64,000 nucleotides of DNA from Hungatella hathewayi (GCA_025149285.1 CP102274.1:3560001-3624000); one strand, 5' to 3'. Counted from the stretch's first letter, positions 36,285 to 45,890 are shown. Numbers and translations: made by a program. Notes: generated from the letters alone by a model not told the origin.

Positions 36285-37127
36285 CTAAATCACCAGTCTC
36301 AGCCTCTCCAGCTGTCTCCTGTGCTCCTCCCCTGTGGAAATCATATAAATTCTGGTAGTATTAATACTGCTGTGTCCCAGCACATCTGCAAGCTTTGCGA
36401 TATCCTTATCAATTTCATAAAAACTTCTGGCAAACAGATGGCGAAGGTTATGCGGAAATATTTTATCGGCCAGCACCCCTGCTTCTGCTGCGAGCCCCTT
36501 CATTCCACGCCAGATATTACTTCTATCCATGGCATTTCCGGTTTTCGTGATAAATACCTCGCCTTTTTCGATTCCATTTTTCTGAATGTAAATAAGCAGT
36601 TTTTTTCTCAGATTTCCCGGTATCATAATCCTTCTGTTTTTTCCTTTGCAGCATACCTCTGCATATCCCAGTCTTACGGCCTTTACGGTCACAAAACACA
36701 GCTCACTAACCCGAATTCCTGTACAGCATATAGTCTGCAGGATCATTTCCAGCCTGATATTACCGGATTTTCTGGCCGCCTTTACCAGACGTATATACTC
36801 CTGTCTCGATAATTCTTTTTCCTCCAGGCAAAATGCCTGCTGCTGGATCTTCAGCTGCTTTACGAGAAACTCTGGATGATCCAGCCATCGGAAGAAGCTG
36901 TTCAGAGAGGCCAGCATGGTATTCACACTTCTCGCACTGTATTTTTTTTGAAGAGACTCCTTATAGCTGATAATCTGCGCCTTAGTTACCGGATTCTTTC
37001 CGATATAATTCAAAAAGCAATCAATATCATGGATATACTTTTTTATCGTTCCTTTACTTCTTTCTTCCATAATTAAATAGTTTTTAAATCCCTCTAATTC
37101 CGCTTTCTTAATCCTAAGTTCATTCAT
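36285..37127 (-). CDS. Tyrosine recombinase (XerC/D-like integrase)
   Basis: This is a 280-residue site-specific tyrosine recombinase with an N-terminal SAM-like DNA-binding domain (about 1-95) and a catalytic domain. The catalytic set is visible: Arg139 (CCTGIRVSEL), probable Lys near 162-164, His226 and Arg229 (FPHNLRHLFAR), His252 (LGHSSINTTRIYM) and nucleophile Tyr261. Length matches stand-alone invertases and Xer proteins. The start follows AGGAGAGAG. Its 3' end abuts the right inverted repeat, making it the probable enzyme acting on that pair; it is too far from dif-like contexts to be assumed XerC or XerD. Confidence 0.92.
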   Translation of the reverse strand: MNELRIKKAELEGFKNYLIMEERSKGTIKKYIHDIDCFLNYIGKNPVTKAQIISYKESLQKKYSARSVNTMLASLNSFFRWLDHPEFLVKQLKIQQQAFCLEEKELSRQEYIRLVKAARKSGNIRLEMILQTICCTGIRVSELCFVTVKAVRLGYAEVCCKGKNRRIMIPGNLRKKLLIYIQKNGIEKGEVFITKTGNAMDRSNIWRGMKGLAAEAGVLADKIFPHNLRHLFARSFYEIDKDIAKLADVLGHSSINTTRIYMISTGEEHRRQLERLRLVI

Positions 37128-37283
37128 TTTCTCTGTCTCTCTCCTGTTCGTTTATTTTTTCACTCATACATCACCGGAATCACACAGTTTTATGATTGTA
37201 TCTTGTAATTTTGCCGTTTTATTTATGCATTGTAACATTTATTGTTCCCGAAATTAAGTTTTACAAAAGGTACACAGCCATCC

Positions 37284-37327
37284 GAAAAAAAGCCCCATCA
37301 GCCGCGCACAACCAAACCGATGAGGTG
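37284..37327 (-). terminator. Hairpin with T-tract, minus strand (second terminator)
   Basis: On the minus strand CCTCATC pairs with GATGGGG across a loop and is followed by GC and a run of eight T. It lies downstream of the cysK terminator and upstream of the recombinase, insulating the two. The remaining 37128-37283 probably holds the recombinase promoter, but I see no clear boxes. Confidence 0.6.
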
Positions 37328-37354
37328 TAAGATATAATGATCATATTCAATTAT

Positions 37355-37391
37355 ACAAAAAGCCGTGGGAATCAATCATATTCCCACGGCC
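37355..37391 (-). terminator. Rho-independent terminator of cysK
   Basis: GCCGTGGGAAT and ATTCCCACGGC arms form a strong hairpin followed on the minus strand by TTTTT. It lies 26 bp past the cysK stop. Confidence 0.88.
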
Positions 37392-37416
37392 CATTCCATC
37401 ACTTTTTTCTCTTTTA

Positions 37417-38346
37417 TCAGGAAAACAGCGGCGTTGACAAATACCTGTCTCCCGTATCAGGAAGCAGTACAACTATTTTCTTTCCTTCATTTTCAGGTCT
37501 CTCAGCCAACTCCTTCGCAGCCCATACTGCCGCTGACGATGATATGCCAACCAGGATTCCCTCATTCCGGGCGATCTCCTGTCCAGTTGAATAGGCGTCC
37601 TCCTCTTTGACCAGAATAATCTCGTCATAGATATCCCTGTTTAAAATTGTCGGAACGAAGCCGGCGCCAATCCCCTGAAGGCCATGAGGTCCCGGATTTC
37701 CGCCCGAAAGGATTGGGGATCCTGACGGTTCTACTGCAACGATTTTCACATTGGGATTCTGGCTCTTTAAGTATTCTCCCACTCCCGTAATCGTGCCGCC
37801 TGAACCTACGCCCGCTACAAAAATATCCACAGTTCCATCAGTATCTCTCCAGATCTCAGGCCCCGTCGTCTCCTTATGGGCCTTCACGTTAGCCGGATTA
37901 TCAAACTGTCCCATGATAACGGAACCGGGGATCTCGTCTCGCAGCTCTTCTGCTTTCGCAATCGCTCCCTTCATCCCCTTCTTCCCATCCGTCAGTACAA
38001 TCTCCGCGCCGTATGCTTTCAACAGATTCCGGCGCTCGATGCTCATGGTTTCCGGCATGGTCAGGATTGCCCGGTATCCTTTCATCGCAGCAATGCTGGC
38101 AATCCCAATACCGGTATTGCCGGATGTCGGTTCGATAATGGTGGCGCCCGGCTTTAAGGTTCCCGCTTCTTCCGCATCAAGAATCATAAACAGAGCAGCC
38201 CGGTCCTTCACACTTCCTGCCGGATTTAAATACTCCAGCTTCGCGATGACGGAAGCCTTCAGCTGATGCTTCTTCTCATAATTAGTCAGTTCCACCAGAG
38301 GGGTGTTGCCAATCAGTTCCATTGCACTCTTTCTGATATTTTCCAT
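37417..38346 (-). CDS. cysK: Cysteine synthase A (O-acetylserine sulfhydrylase)
   Basis: This is a 309-residue PLP enzyme making cysteine from O-acetylserine and sulfide. The N-terminal MELIGNTPLVEL, the PLP lysine region PAGSVKDRAALFMI and the substrate loop EPTSGNTGIGIA are all standard, as is GSGGTITGVGEYLK. Length is typical. The start follows AGAGGCTGATT. It is a single-gene transcript with its own terminator. No T-box is evident in the short upstream region (38347-38454). Confidence 0.96.
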   Translation of the reverse strand: MENIRKSAMELIGNTPLVELTNYEKKHQLKASVIAKLEYLNPAGSVKDRAALFMILDAEEAGTLKPGATIIEPTSGNTGIGIASIAAMKGYRAILTMPETMSIERRNLLKAYGAEIVLTDGKKGMKGAIAKAEELRDEIPGSVIMGQFDNPANVKAHKETTGPEIWRDTDGTVDIFVAGVGSGGTITGVGEYLKSQNPNVKIVAVEPSGSPILSGGNPGPHGLQGIGAGFVPTILNRDIYDEIILVKEEDAYSTGQEIARNEGILVGISSSAAVWAAKELAERPENEGKKIVVLLPDTGDRYLSTPLFS

Positions 38347-38454
38347 AATCAGCCTCTTTTCTAATTCATAGTGTTTTCATATGAATTCTTTTTACTGATT
38401 TTAGTCTTAATGCTGCCATTTGTCAACTGTTTTTTGTGTTTACGGAACATATTT

Positions 38455-39948
38455 CTATAAGTCATATAAACGACTGTATTTTTCCTTCAGATACTGAATA
38501 TAATACTTCGGATTAAAATCTTCTCCCGTCGTATCTTTCAGAATCTCTCTGCTGGTCTTTAATTTACCAAAACGATGGACATGATCCCGTAAATACTCAC
38601 GGATTACTCCGATCTCCCCTCTCTCCAGAAGGCCCTCGAAATCCATCTCCTTCTTCATATAATAATACAGCTGTGCTCCAAATGCACTGCCCAGCGCATA
38701 GGAAGGGAAGTAGCCAAAGGATCCCTGCGACCAGTGAATATCCTGCAGCACTCCTTCGGAAGCATTTTCAGGACGGATTCCCAGATATTCTTCGTATTTG
38801 TCCGCCCATATCTCTGGAAGCTTCTTTAAATCCAGATCCTCCTCGATGATCATCTTCTCGATCTCATAACGGATCAGAACGTGAAGGCTGTATGTGAGTT
38901 CATCTGCCTCTGTGCGGATCGGACCTGGTTCTGCTTTATTGATGGCCTCCACAAACTGGTCTCTGCTGACACCCTCTAACTGCTCCGGGAAAATAGACTG
39001 GAGTTTCTCATAGAGCGGTACCCAGAAAGCGGCGTTGCGGCCGATGATATTTTCAAAGAATCTGGACTGGGATTCATGCATCCCCATCGATGCGCCCTGG
39101 CCAGCCAGAGTCTGCGTCAGTTCATCGCCAATGCCCAGTTCATAGATCCCATGGCCTGCCTCATGGATAACCGAGAACAGGGAGCTGTCCACCCGGTCAC
39201 TGTAGTGAGTGGTAATTCTTACGTCATGATTGTGCAGATTCGTGGTAAACGGATGGGCGCTGACTGCCAGGACACCCTTTTTAAAGTCAAAGCCTACGTA
39301 TTCTGCCAAAAATTCCGCCAGCTCTCTCTGCTTTTCTTCCGGATAATCACCTTTTAGGAATTCACTGTCGATCTTCTTTCCACGCTCCCGGATCTCACGG
39401 ATCAGGGGAACAATTGCCTCTTTTAATTCGCTAAAAAACTGATCCAGCAGCTCCATGTTAAAGTCCTTTTCATATAAATCCAACATGGAATCGTACAGCT
39501 TCTCGCCATCCTTCGCCCTGTAAGAGGCAAATTTTTTCTGATAGTCCACTACTTTTTCAAGAGTAGGGACAAATTTATCAAAATCATTATCCTTCTTTGC
39601 CTTGGCCCACACCCTCGTGGCCTCCGACACCAGCTGCGCATTATCACGGTACTCTTCCGAAGGGATGCAGACGAGCTGCTCTCTCGTCTCCTTTGCCTCT
39701 TTTACAATAGCTTTTTCCACATCCGTGAGCCCCTCTTCCTTCTCACAGGTCTCAATGGCCTCCTTCATCTCTTCGCTGGCCATAACACGGTAATACTCTT
39801 CTGATAAAGCCCCGATCACTCTGGCTGTATTGGCTCCTGCCTCCTCTGGCGCCAGCGTCTCGTTGTCCCATTCAAACAGAATCAGCGCAGTTTGCAGCGC
39901 CATCGTCTTTTCCAGTACTTTTTCCAATCTTTCATATGCTTTACTCAT
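38455..39948 (-). CDS. M32 family metallocarboxypeptidase
   Basis: This is a 497-residue M32 (Taq-type) carboxypeptidase. The zinc-binding HEXXH is in SVIHEAGHGIYELG, with the downstream family segments ASMGMHESQSRFFENIIGR and the DIHWSQGSFGYFPSYALGSA motif near the C-terminus. It removes C-terminal residues from peptides in the cytoplasm. Length is normal. The start follows AAGGAGATAAG and it has its own promoter (TTTACA, 17 bp, TATACT). Confidence 0.94.
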   Translation of the reverse strand: MSKAYERLEKVLEKTMALQTALILFEWDNETLAPEEAGANTARVIGALSEEYYRVMASEEMKEAIETCEKEEGLTDVEKAIVKEAKETREQLVCIPSEEYRDNAQLVSEATRVWAKAKKDNDFDKFVPTLEKVVDYQKKFASYRAKDGEKLYDSMLDLYEKDFNMELLDQFFSELKEAIVPLIREIRERGKKIDSEFLKGDYPEEKQRELAEFLAEYVGFDFKKGVLAVSAHPFTTNLHNHDVRITTHYSDRVDSSLFSVIHEAGHGIYELGIGDELTQTLAGQGASMGMHESQSRFFENIIGRNAAFWVPLYEKLQSIFPEQLEGVSRDQFVEAINKAEPGPIRTEADELTYSLHVLIRYEIEKMIIEEDLDLKKLPEIWADKYEEYLGIRPENASEGVLQDIHWSQGSFGYFPSYALGSAFGAQLYYYMKKEMDFEGLLERGEIGVIREYLRDHVHRFGKLKTSREILKDTTGEDFNPKYYIQYLKEKYSRLYDL

Positions 39949-39998
39949 GATGTCTTATCTCCTTGTCTCTATATTCATAATCTGTCATATCTGTATCC

Positions 39999-40027
39999 AG
40001 TATACCTCTTCTGCCATATCCTGTAAA
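39999..40027 (-). promoter_or_regulatory. Promoter of the M32 carboxypeptidase gene
   Basis: On the minus strand TTTACA (40022-40027), a 17-bp spacer and TATACT (39999-40004) lie about 50 bp upstream of the start codon. Between it and the NUDIX terminator there is an 18-bp perfect palindrome at 40147-40164 (CATTTTCATATGAAAATG) of unknown role. Confidence 0.75.
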
Positions 40028-40169
40028 GTATGGAAATTCCGGAAAAAAACGGCAGCAAAAATACACTGAAAACAGTAAAAGACGATCCTACCAAACAGTA
40101 TATACGAAATCTCAGAAATTACTACGTTCCTTCTGTAACCTTGCTTCATTTTCATATGAAAATGTAAAA

Positions 40170-40211
40170 ATGAAAAATGCAGGAACCCGTCATCGCCGGC
40201 ATCCCTGCATC
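40170..40211 (-). terminator. Rho-independent terminator of the NUDIX gene
   Basis: On the minus strand ATGCAGGGA pairs with TTCCTGCAT, followed by a T-rich stretch. It ends the leftward transcript 40 bp beyond the NUDIX stop. Confidence 0.75.
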
Positions 40212-40250
40212 TCTTTTCCTATACTCCGTATTCTTCCACACATTCACGCA

Positions 40251-40703
40251 TCAAAAATACTTCTTATTCCCCCATAAGTTGCTCTTCTTTAAATCCAGAT
40301 ATTCATTATATGCTTTTTCCAGAATCTGCTTCTCATTGGAAAACTTCAGTAAATGATACGCTTCGTGGAACTTATAATACCCGGAATCAATAAAATACTC
40401 TTCCCGTTGTGGTTTGCTGTAATAGCTGTCCGCCATCATCAGATACCAGTGGACATCCTTCTCCACCATATCCTGCGGCGTATTAAAGGAGTACTGGCTC
40501 TTTCCGATATACTTGATAATTGACGCACTGACTCCCGTCTCTTCCTTCACTTCCCGAAGGGCCGTCTCCTTATATTCTTCTCCCGCTTCTACAGTTCCTT
40601 TTGGCAAAACCCAACCTTCATATTTGTTTTTGTAATTCTTATATAAAACCAGAATTTTACCTCGAAAAATAACCACACCGCCACAGCTCGTTGCCTCTAT
40701 CAT
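40251..40703 (-). CDS. NUDIX hydrolase
   Basis: This protein of about 150 residues has the Nudix box GTVEAGEEYKETALREVKEETGV (GX5EX7REUXEEXGU), which binds the metal for hydrolysis of nucleoside diphosphates linked to other groups. The substrate cannot be predicted. The ATG at 40703 follows GGAGGAATTGCA. The frame is open further to 40766, but there is no ribosome site there. It has its own promoter inside the gap downstream of the PBP gene. Confidence 0.9.
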   Translation of the reverse strand: MIEATSCGGVVIFRGKILVLYKNYKNKYEGWVLPKGTVEAGEEYKETALREVKEETGVSASIIKYIGKSQYSFNTPQDMVEKDVHWYLMMADSYYSKPQREEYFIDSGYYKFHEAYHLLKFSNEKQILEKAYNEYLDLKKSNLWGNKKYF

Positions 40704-40777
40704 TGCAATTCCTCCAGACTGAAACCTTGCATCCCGATCCGGGATTCCGGTTTTGGTGTGTCTCACAGACTGGGTAT

Positions 40778-40806
40778 AGTATACCTCTTTTTAACCTTAT
40801 ATGCAA
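40778..40806 (-). promoter_or_regulatory. Promoter of the NUDIX gene
   Basis: On the minus strand TTGCAT (40801-40806), a 17-bp spacer and TATACT (40778-40783) lie about 75 bp upstream of the NUDIX start, immediately after the PBP stop codon. Confidence 0.72.
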
Positions 40807-40816
40807 GAGTGTTCTT

Positions 40817-42244
40817 TTATCTCGCAAAATAGGTATCAAACAAAGTCCTGGCTATGGGCACAGCCGTTTTTCCTCCGGAACCGCCTTCCTCCACGATCAC
40901 ACTTACCACCAGCTTCGGTTGCTCCGCCGGGGCAAATCCGATAAACCAGGCGTGAGTCTCCTTATCCTTATCGAATTCCGCTGATCCCGTTTTTCCCGCC
41001 ACTGTATAGGCGTCTGTACGCACCGCAGAACCTGTCCCTTCCGTCACAACGGCTCTCATCAGTTCCGTTAAGACAGCCGACTCCTCTGCGGTCATCAGAT
41101 TGCCGTAGGACTGGGGCATGAATTTTTTAATGACATCACCGCCCACATTTTCCACATGATCAATGAGATACGGCTTCATCAGCGTGCCTCCGTTTGCGAT
41201 GGCCGCCGCAATCATCCCACCGTGTATGGGTGTCATCTGGGTCTGTCCCTGCCCGATGGAGGTCTGAAGAATCTGCCACGTATCTCCGCCCGGAGTCAGC
41301 GCATAGGCGCTCTGGCTATATGGTATCGCGACGGGAAGCGGCGTATTAAACAGAAGCTGTTCCGCCGTATTCCTAAGCCTTCCAAGATCCAGTGTCAGGG
41401 CAAGGTTTGCAAAGGCCCCATTACAGGAATTTGCAAAGGCCCGGGTAAAATCCTGACTGCCGTGGGCCGTCTCATGATAGCACTTTATCGTGTAATCCTC
41501 ATAGTGAAAAAATCCGCTGCAGTCAAACCGGTAATCTCTGAAATTCTCCGGATTTTCCCTTATATACTCCAGTGCCGTCACGATCTTAAATGTCGAACCG
41601 GGCGGATAGAGTCCCTGAGCAGCGCGGTTTAACAGCTGCCCCTCCCCGTTGTCACCTGCCACGAGAGCGTCCCAGTCTGTCGACAGCGTATTGGGATTGT
41701 AGTCCGGTTTGGAAACCATTGCCAGGATCTTTCCCGTATCCGGCTCCATGGCGACCACAGCCCCCTTCCGGCCGCCGAGAGCGTCATATGCCGCCTTCTG
41801 GAGATCCACATCGAGAGTCGTAACGACATTATCCCCCAGGTTCTTTACAGACGACAGCTCATTGATCACCTGCTCCGCCAGATTCACATGGCTGGTTAGC
41901 AGATAAAAGTTTCCCAGTGCCTCCAGGCCTGTCTTTCCCCTGGTTGAGTATCCGACTACGTGGGAAAACATGGAATCGTAAGGATAGTACCTCGTTTCGC
42001 CGCCGTTCTCGTCCACATTTGTACGGGCCAGAACCCGGCCGTCGCTGCTTAAGATACTGCCCCTGACCACCCGGTCTGAAAAGCTGTCCAGCCTGGCGTT
42101 ATAGGAATTATTGATTACACTTTCACTTTTTATCTGAAGAAAAAAGGCAAAATACAGGACCAGTCCTGCAAAAAGCGCCGCCATTCCATAGGTGATCATC
42201 AGAATATGGCGGTTTGCCTTGGGATTCGGGTCAGCCTTTTTCAT
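40817..42244 (-). CDS. Class B penicillin-binding protein (D,D-transpeptidase)
   Basis: This protein of about 475 residues has one N-terminal transmembrane helix (HILMITYGMAALFAGLVLYF), a dimerisation domain and a transpeptidase domain with SxxK in PPGSTFKIVTA, SxN in FANSCNGAF and KTG in AGKTGSAE. It resembles PbpA/FtsI-type enzymes paired with a SEDS protein. The start at 42244 overlaps the end of the ftsW gene and uses a GAGGAAGAA ribosome site; ATG at 42265 is also in frame. It crosslinks peptidoglycan during division or elongation. Confidence 0.93.
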   Translation of the reverse strand: MKKADPNPKANRHILMITYGMAALFAGLVLYFAFFLQIKSESVINNSYNARLDSFSDRVVRGSILSSDGRVLARTNVDENGGETRYYPYDSMFSHVVGYSTRGKTGLEALGNFYLLTSHVNLAEQVINELSSVKNLGDNVVTTLDVDLQKAAYDALGGRKGAVVAMEPDTGKILAMVSKPDYNPNTLSTDWDALVAGDNGEGQLLNRAAQGLYPPGSTFKIVTALEYIRENPENFRDYRFDCSGFFHYEDYTIKCYHETAHGSQDFTRAFANSCNGAFANLALTLDLGRLRNTAEQLLFNTPLPVAIPYSQSAYALTPGGDTWQILQTSIGQGQTQMTPIHGGMIAAAIANGGTLMKPYLIDHVENVGGDVIKKFMPQSYGNLMTAEESAVLTELMRAVVTEGTGSAVRTDAYTVAGKTGSAEFDKDKETHAWFIGFAPAEQPKLVVSVIVEEGGSGGKTAVPIARTLFDTYFAR

Positions 42245-43559
42245 ATTTTTCTTCTTCCTCTTCATTCCGTTTTAAAATATACAGCCCCTGCATGACTCCG
42301 AACAGAATAAATGTGCTGAACACAGAGCTTCCGCCGTAGCTCATCAGGGGAAGGGTCACTCCGGTGGAGGGGATAAATTTCGTCACGCCTCCCACGGTCA
42401 GAAACACCTGGACGATATAAACCGTTCCCAGGCCAAAGGCAATCAGTTTGTAAAAGACTGCTTTCATACGGCTTGCAATCATCATAAACTGCAGAAAGCA
42501 GCCGAAACAGATCAGCAGCACACAGAGGGCAAAGATTCCTCCCAATTCCTCCGATACGGCAGAAAACACGAAGTCCTTTTCCACTACCGGTATCTTCCCC
42601 GGCATCCCCTGGCAGAGTCCCATGCCGAACCAGCCGCCCGTTCCAATGGCGAACAGCGACTGCGTAATCTGGTATCCCTTGTTTTCGATATCCGACCACG
42701 GATTTCTCCAGGCAAGCACCCTCGCCCTGACATGATCGAACAGCTGATATGCCAGCACGGAAGCCGCAGCCCCTGCGCCTGCCCCGCCTAAAAGATACGA
42801 CCATTTTCCAGTAGCGACAAACAGCATCAGAACATAGGTCACAAAGAAAATCAGCGCGCTCCCCAAATCTCTGGAAGCTACCAGGATCAGGACATGAAGA
42901 GCCGCCACCAGTGTCGTGATACATACCGTCACAAATTTTGTGGAACGGTAAAACATGGTCGCCACAAAAAAGACAAAACTGATCTTTACGAATTCAGACG
43001 GCTGGAATGTAAAACCGCCGATTCCAATGGAGAGCTGAGCCCCAAAGCTGTTGATACCGGTTATAAGCACAACCCCAAGCAGAATCAGCCCCAGAACACC
43101 GTACATCCATGGAATCTTCGAAAGCTGCCATACCCGGTCTATAATAAACGGAATAATCCAGGTTATAACCGCCGCTGCCAGCACGATAATAAACTGTTTT
43201 AACGCACGGTCAAAGGACAGCCGTGTCAGAATGATAAATCCCACGCTGAGCAGCATACACATATTACCCACCAGAAGCCGCGACACATGGCGGTAGAACA
43301 GGCGGGAAACGTAGATGTAGCACAGAAAAAAGATCACCTGCGCCGCGTAAAACGCGATGAGACGCTCGTCCTCCGTTTTCAGCCACAGAATCCCGTACGC
43401 CAGAAAATGAATCAGAAACATGCACCGGTTCTGGCGTCCGCATATCTTCTTTTGTTTTCCTTCATCCCGGAAAGAAAAATACCGGAAATTCAACCAGGTA
43501 TACACCGCGATCAGCAGTATCATCAAATACCTGGAAACATCGACAATCAGATTCACCAT
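42231..43559 (-). CDS. FtsW/RodA/SpoVE-family SEDS glycosyltransferase
   Basis: This is a 442-residue SEDS protein with about ten transmembrane helices. Conserved pieces include GIGGFTFQPSEFVKISFVFF, the ASRDLGSALIFFVTY loop and GVTLPLMSYGGSS near the C-terminus. It polymerises lipid II into glycan strands together with a class B PBP, here encoded directly downstream with overlap. Length is slightly longer than FtsW. Whether it serves division or elongation cannot be told from sequence alone. The start follows TAGGAGCCT. Confidence 0.94.
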   Translation of the reverse strand: MVNLIVDVSRYLMILLIAVYTWLNFRYFSFRDEGKQKKICGRQNRCMFLIHFLAYGILWLKTEDERLIAFYAAQVIFFLCYIYVSRLFYRHVSRLLVGNMCMLLSVGFIILTRLSFDRALKQFIIVLAAAVITWIIPFIIDRVWQLSKIPWMYGVLGLILLGVVLITGINSFGAQLSIGIGGFTFQPSEFVKISFVFFVATMFYRSTKFVTVCITTLVAALHVLILVASRDLGSALIFFVTYVLMLFVATGKWSYLLGGAGAGAAASVLAYQLFDHVRARVLAWRNPWSDIENKGYQITQSLFAIGTGGWFGMGLCQGMPGKIPVVEKDFVFSAVSEELGGIFALCVLLICFGCFLQFMMIASRMKAVFYKLIAFGLGTVYIVQVFLTVGGVTKFIPSTGVTLPLMSYGGSSVFSTFILFGVMQGLYILKRNEEEEEKYEKG

Positions 43560-43565
43560 AGGCTC

Positions 43566-45797
43566 CTACTCCACACCGCGTTTAAAATGTCCTCTTGTAA
43601 ACTCTCCAACGGGCTGCTCCGTCTGCTTTCCCAGCAACAGACTGTCTGCAAAGCACCGGATCACCTCAGCCGTCTCCTTTCGTGTCTCGACGGTAAACTG
43701 AAGCCTTACCGCCGTCGGGGCCAGCGCCCTGATTTGTTTTTCCAGTCCCAGGAGCGACACCGGCGCTGCATTATAAATCGTGTTATAACAGAAGGCACAG
43801 TGATTTTTTACCGGAAATTCCTTGCCCATGCGGTCTTTTAACGTAAGAAGGCCCGGCTTTTTATCGCATGACTCCGTCCCCTGGTGTATGCACTGCGCCG
43901 TTACCATCATGGGCAGGCGGCCGTATACAATCAGTTCACCCGGTACTGAAAGCCTCGAGAGCTCTCTCTCATTTAATTCTACCGGCCAGGTCAGCTCTGC
44001 CGCCCCCATCTTCATAAGAAAGGATTCCGCCCTGTCGTTCATTCCATACATCCCATAATCGAAAACCCAGGGAAGTTCCGGACCATGAGTCTTCAAATAT
44101 CCGATTTCCTCCATGGAACGGATCAGCACTCCGTCGAATCCGGCCTCGCAAAAAGCCTTCCTGCTGCGCTCAAAATACCGTTCCGCCTCAGTGCGAAAGA
44201 TGTGCGGCATCGTCAGCAGACATTCTTTGCCCGCGTCATGACAGGACGAGGCTGTTTCCTTCCACAGTTCCGGCCCGAATTCAGCCGCATCCACATAGAT
44301 GCGCTCCACGTATGGATTATGGAGAACGGCAGGGAGACAATCCGGTCTCTCAAGAGAGACGAAAATCCGGGGCTGGCCGCTGCTGCTCTCCCGTTTCCCC
44401 GAAACCGCTGAATGTGGAGTTTCCCGGCAATCCTGCGGATCTTCCCGTCTGCACTGCAAAACCTCCCGCTGGTTCTGCAATACTTCTCTGCGGTACTGCT
44501 TAAGCACCGCCTCCTCCAGCGCTTCCAGCCCCTTTCTTCTCAGTTCGTTCAAAGACTGCACCGGAAGAAAGACTTCTCCTGTAAGCGTTACGGTAAGTTC
44601 TTCAAAATAAAACGGAGTATTCCCGGTCTTTTGCAGCTGCTTTCTGATCCTCGTTTCATCCATGGGCTGTTTCAGCGCCTCCAGAACGGTATCACCGGCC
44701 AGAGACACACTGCATTCTCCACAGGACAGTTCCAGTACCGCAGGCTTTCCGGTCTCCAGTACAATCCTGCCCCGGACCGGTTCCTGCAGCTGCTTTTCCA
44801 CGTAATTTTTATCCAGATAGTCGAACAGCTCCTGATTGCCTTCCCGGAAAGACGGTTTTTCCTTCCATACCACCATGTCTTTTCCATTATGGCGGCGGTA
44901 ATATCCGTCGGTCTGGCCTCCTCGGTCAAACAGTTCCAGCAGTCGTTTCCTGTCCTTCTCCTCTACCCGGTAACCAGCCCTGCCGCGTTCCAGATAAAGG
45001 TCGGTATAGCGCCGGTAAATTTCCACCACTCCGGCTGTGTAGCGCGGGCTCTTCATGCGACCTTCGATCTTCATGGAATAGATTCCCGCTTCTATCATAT
45101 CGGGAATGAGATCCAGCGTGCACAAATCTTTTAAACTCAGCACATACCGGCTGTCCTTCCCGTTCAGCGTCCTGCCATCCCGCTTCACGTCATAAGGCAG
45201 GCGGCAGGTCTGAGCACATCTTCCCCGGTTGCCGCTTCGGCCGCCGATCAGACTGCTGAACAGACACTGCCCCGAGTAACAGTAACACAGCGCTCCATGG
45301 ACAAAGCTTTCGATCTCCACAGCCACCTCCCGGTGAATTCTTTCGATCTCCTCCAGAGATAATTCCCTGGCGGTCACCACCCGCTCTGCTCCCAATTCCT
45401 TCAACATACGTGCGCCATACGAGCCTGTTATGGTCATCTGCGTGCTGGCATGGACCGGAAGATCCGGAAACCGCTCCCTGATCAGTGCAAACGCTCCCAT
45501 ATCCTGAACGATAACCGCATCTACGCCCCGCATATAATAAGGCTCCAGAAATGCACACAGCTCTGCCATCTCCGATTCCTTCATCAGCGTATTTACCGTC
45601 ATATACAGTCTGCATCCATGAAGATGGGCGTAATCGATGGCCTCTAACAGACGGTCTTCCTCCGGATTTTCCGCGTAAGCGCGTGCTCCAAACCTGCTGC
45701 CGCCGATATAGACCGCATCCGCTCCTGCCGCCACTGCCGCCTTCATACTTTCAAATGAGCCCGCCGGAGCGAGAATTTCTACTCTTTTCTGTTTCAC
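43566..45797 (-). CDS. U32 family peptidase (collagenase-like)
   Basis: This is a 743-residue U32 protein. The N-terminal half starts EILAPAGSFESMKAAVAAGADAVYIGG and holds the family signature EIESFVHGALCYCYSGQCLFSS with GNRGRCAQTCRLPYD. A DUF3656-like middle and a second U32-like C-terminal part (FPVKNHCAFCYNTIYNAAPV) follow. Some U32 proteins hydroxylate RNA or take part in ubiquinone synthesis; the role here is unknown. The start is GTG after GGGAGGATTAC. It lies between zapA and ftsW. Confidence 0.93.
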   Translation of the reverse strand: MKQKRVEILAPAGSFESMKAAVAAGADAVYIGGSRFGARAYAENPEEDRLLEAIDYAHLHGCRLYMTVNTLMKESEMAELCAFLEPYYMRGVDAVIVQDMGAFALIRERFPDLPVHASTQMTITGSYGARMLKELGAERVVTARELSLEEIERIHREVAVEIESFVHGALCYCYSGQCLFSSLIGGRSGNRGRCAQTCRLPYDVKRDGRTLNGKDSRYVLSLKDLCTLDLIPDMIEAGIYSMKIEGRMKSPRYTAGVVEIYRRYTDLYLERGRAGYRVEEKDRKRLLELFDRGGQTDGYYRRHNGKDMVVWKEKPSFREGNQELFDYLDKNYVEKQLQEPVRGRIVLETGKPAVLELSCGECSVSLAGDTVLEALKQPMDETRIRKQLQKTGNTPFYFEELTVTLTGEVFLPVQSLNELRRKGLEALEEAVLKQYRREVLQNQREVLQCRREDPQDCRETPHSAVSGKRESSSGQPRIFVSLERPDCLPAVLHNPYVERIYVDAAEFGPELWKETASSCHDAGKECLLTMPHIFRTEAERYFERSRKAFCEAGFDGVLIRSMEEIGYLKTHGPELPWVFDYGMYGMNDRAESFLMKMGAAELTWPVELNERELSRLSVPGELIVYGRLPMMVTAQCIHQGTESCDKKPGLLTLKDRMGKEFPVKNHCAFCYNTIYNAAPVSLLGLEKQIRALAPTAVRLQFTVETRKETAEVIRCFADSLLLGKQTEQPVGEFTRGHFKRGVE

Positions 45798-45858
45798 GTA
45801 ATCCTCCCTGTCATCGGAATGATAGTTTTCCTTTTTTAAGCGTTCTTCTGATGCAACA

Positions 45859-45890
45859 GGGGATGTCTCCCTTACTCATGAGACATCCCC
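45859..45890. other. Perfect 11-bp hairpin between zapA and the U32 gene
   Basis: GGGGATGTCTC and GAGACATCCCC enclose a 10-base loop. No T-tract follows on either strand, so it is not a classical terminator; a transcript-processing or stability element is possible. Confidence 0.5.

Noticed and set aside
38347..38454. T-box or S-box riboswitch upstream of cysK
   Set aside because: The region is too short and lacks a specifier-loop or antiterminator pattern.
40147..40164. 18-bp perfect palindrome in the gap between the M32 and NUDIX genes
   Set aside because: It is AT-rich and short, upstream of the M32 promoter without overlapping it; not enough to call an operator.
44085..45134. Long plus-strand ORFs opposite the U32 gene
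   Set aside because: Mirror frames of a GC-rich gene with conserved protein motifs on the minus strand.
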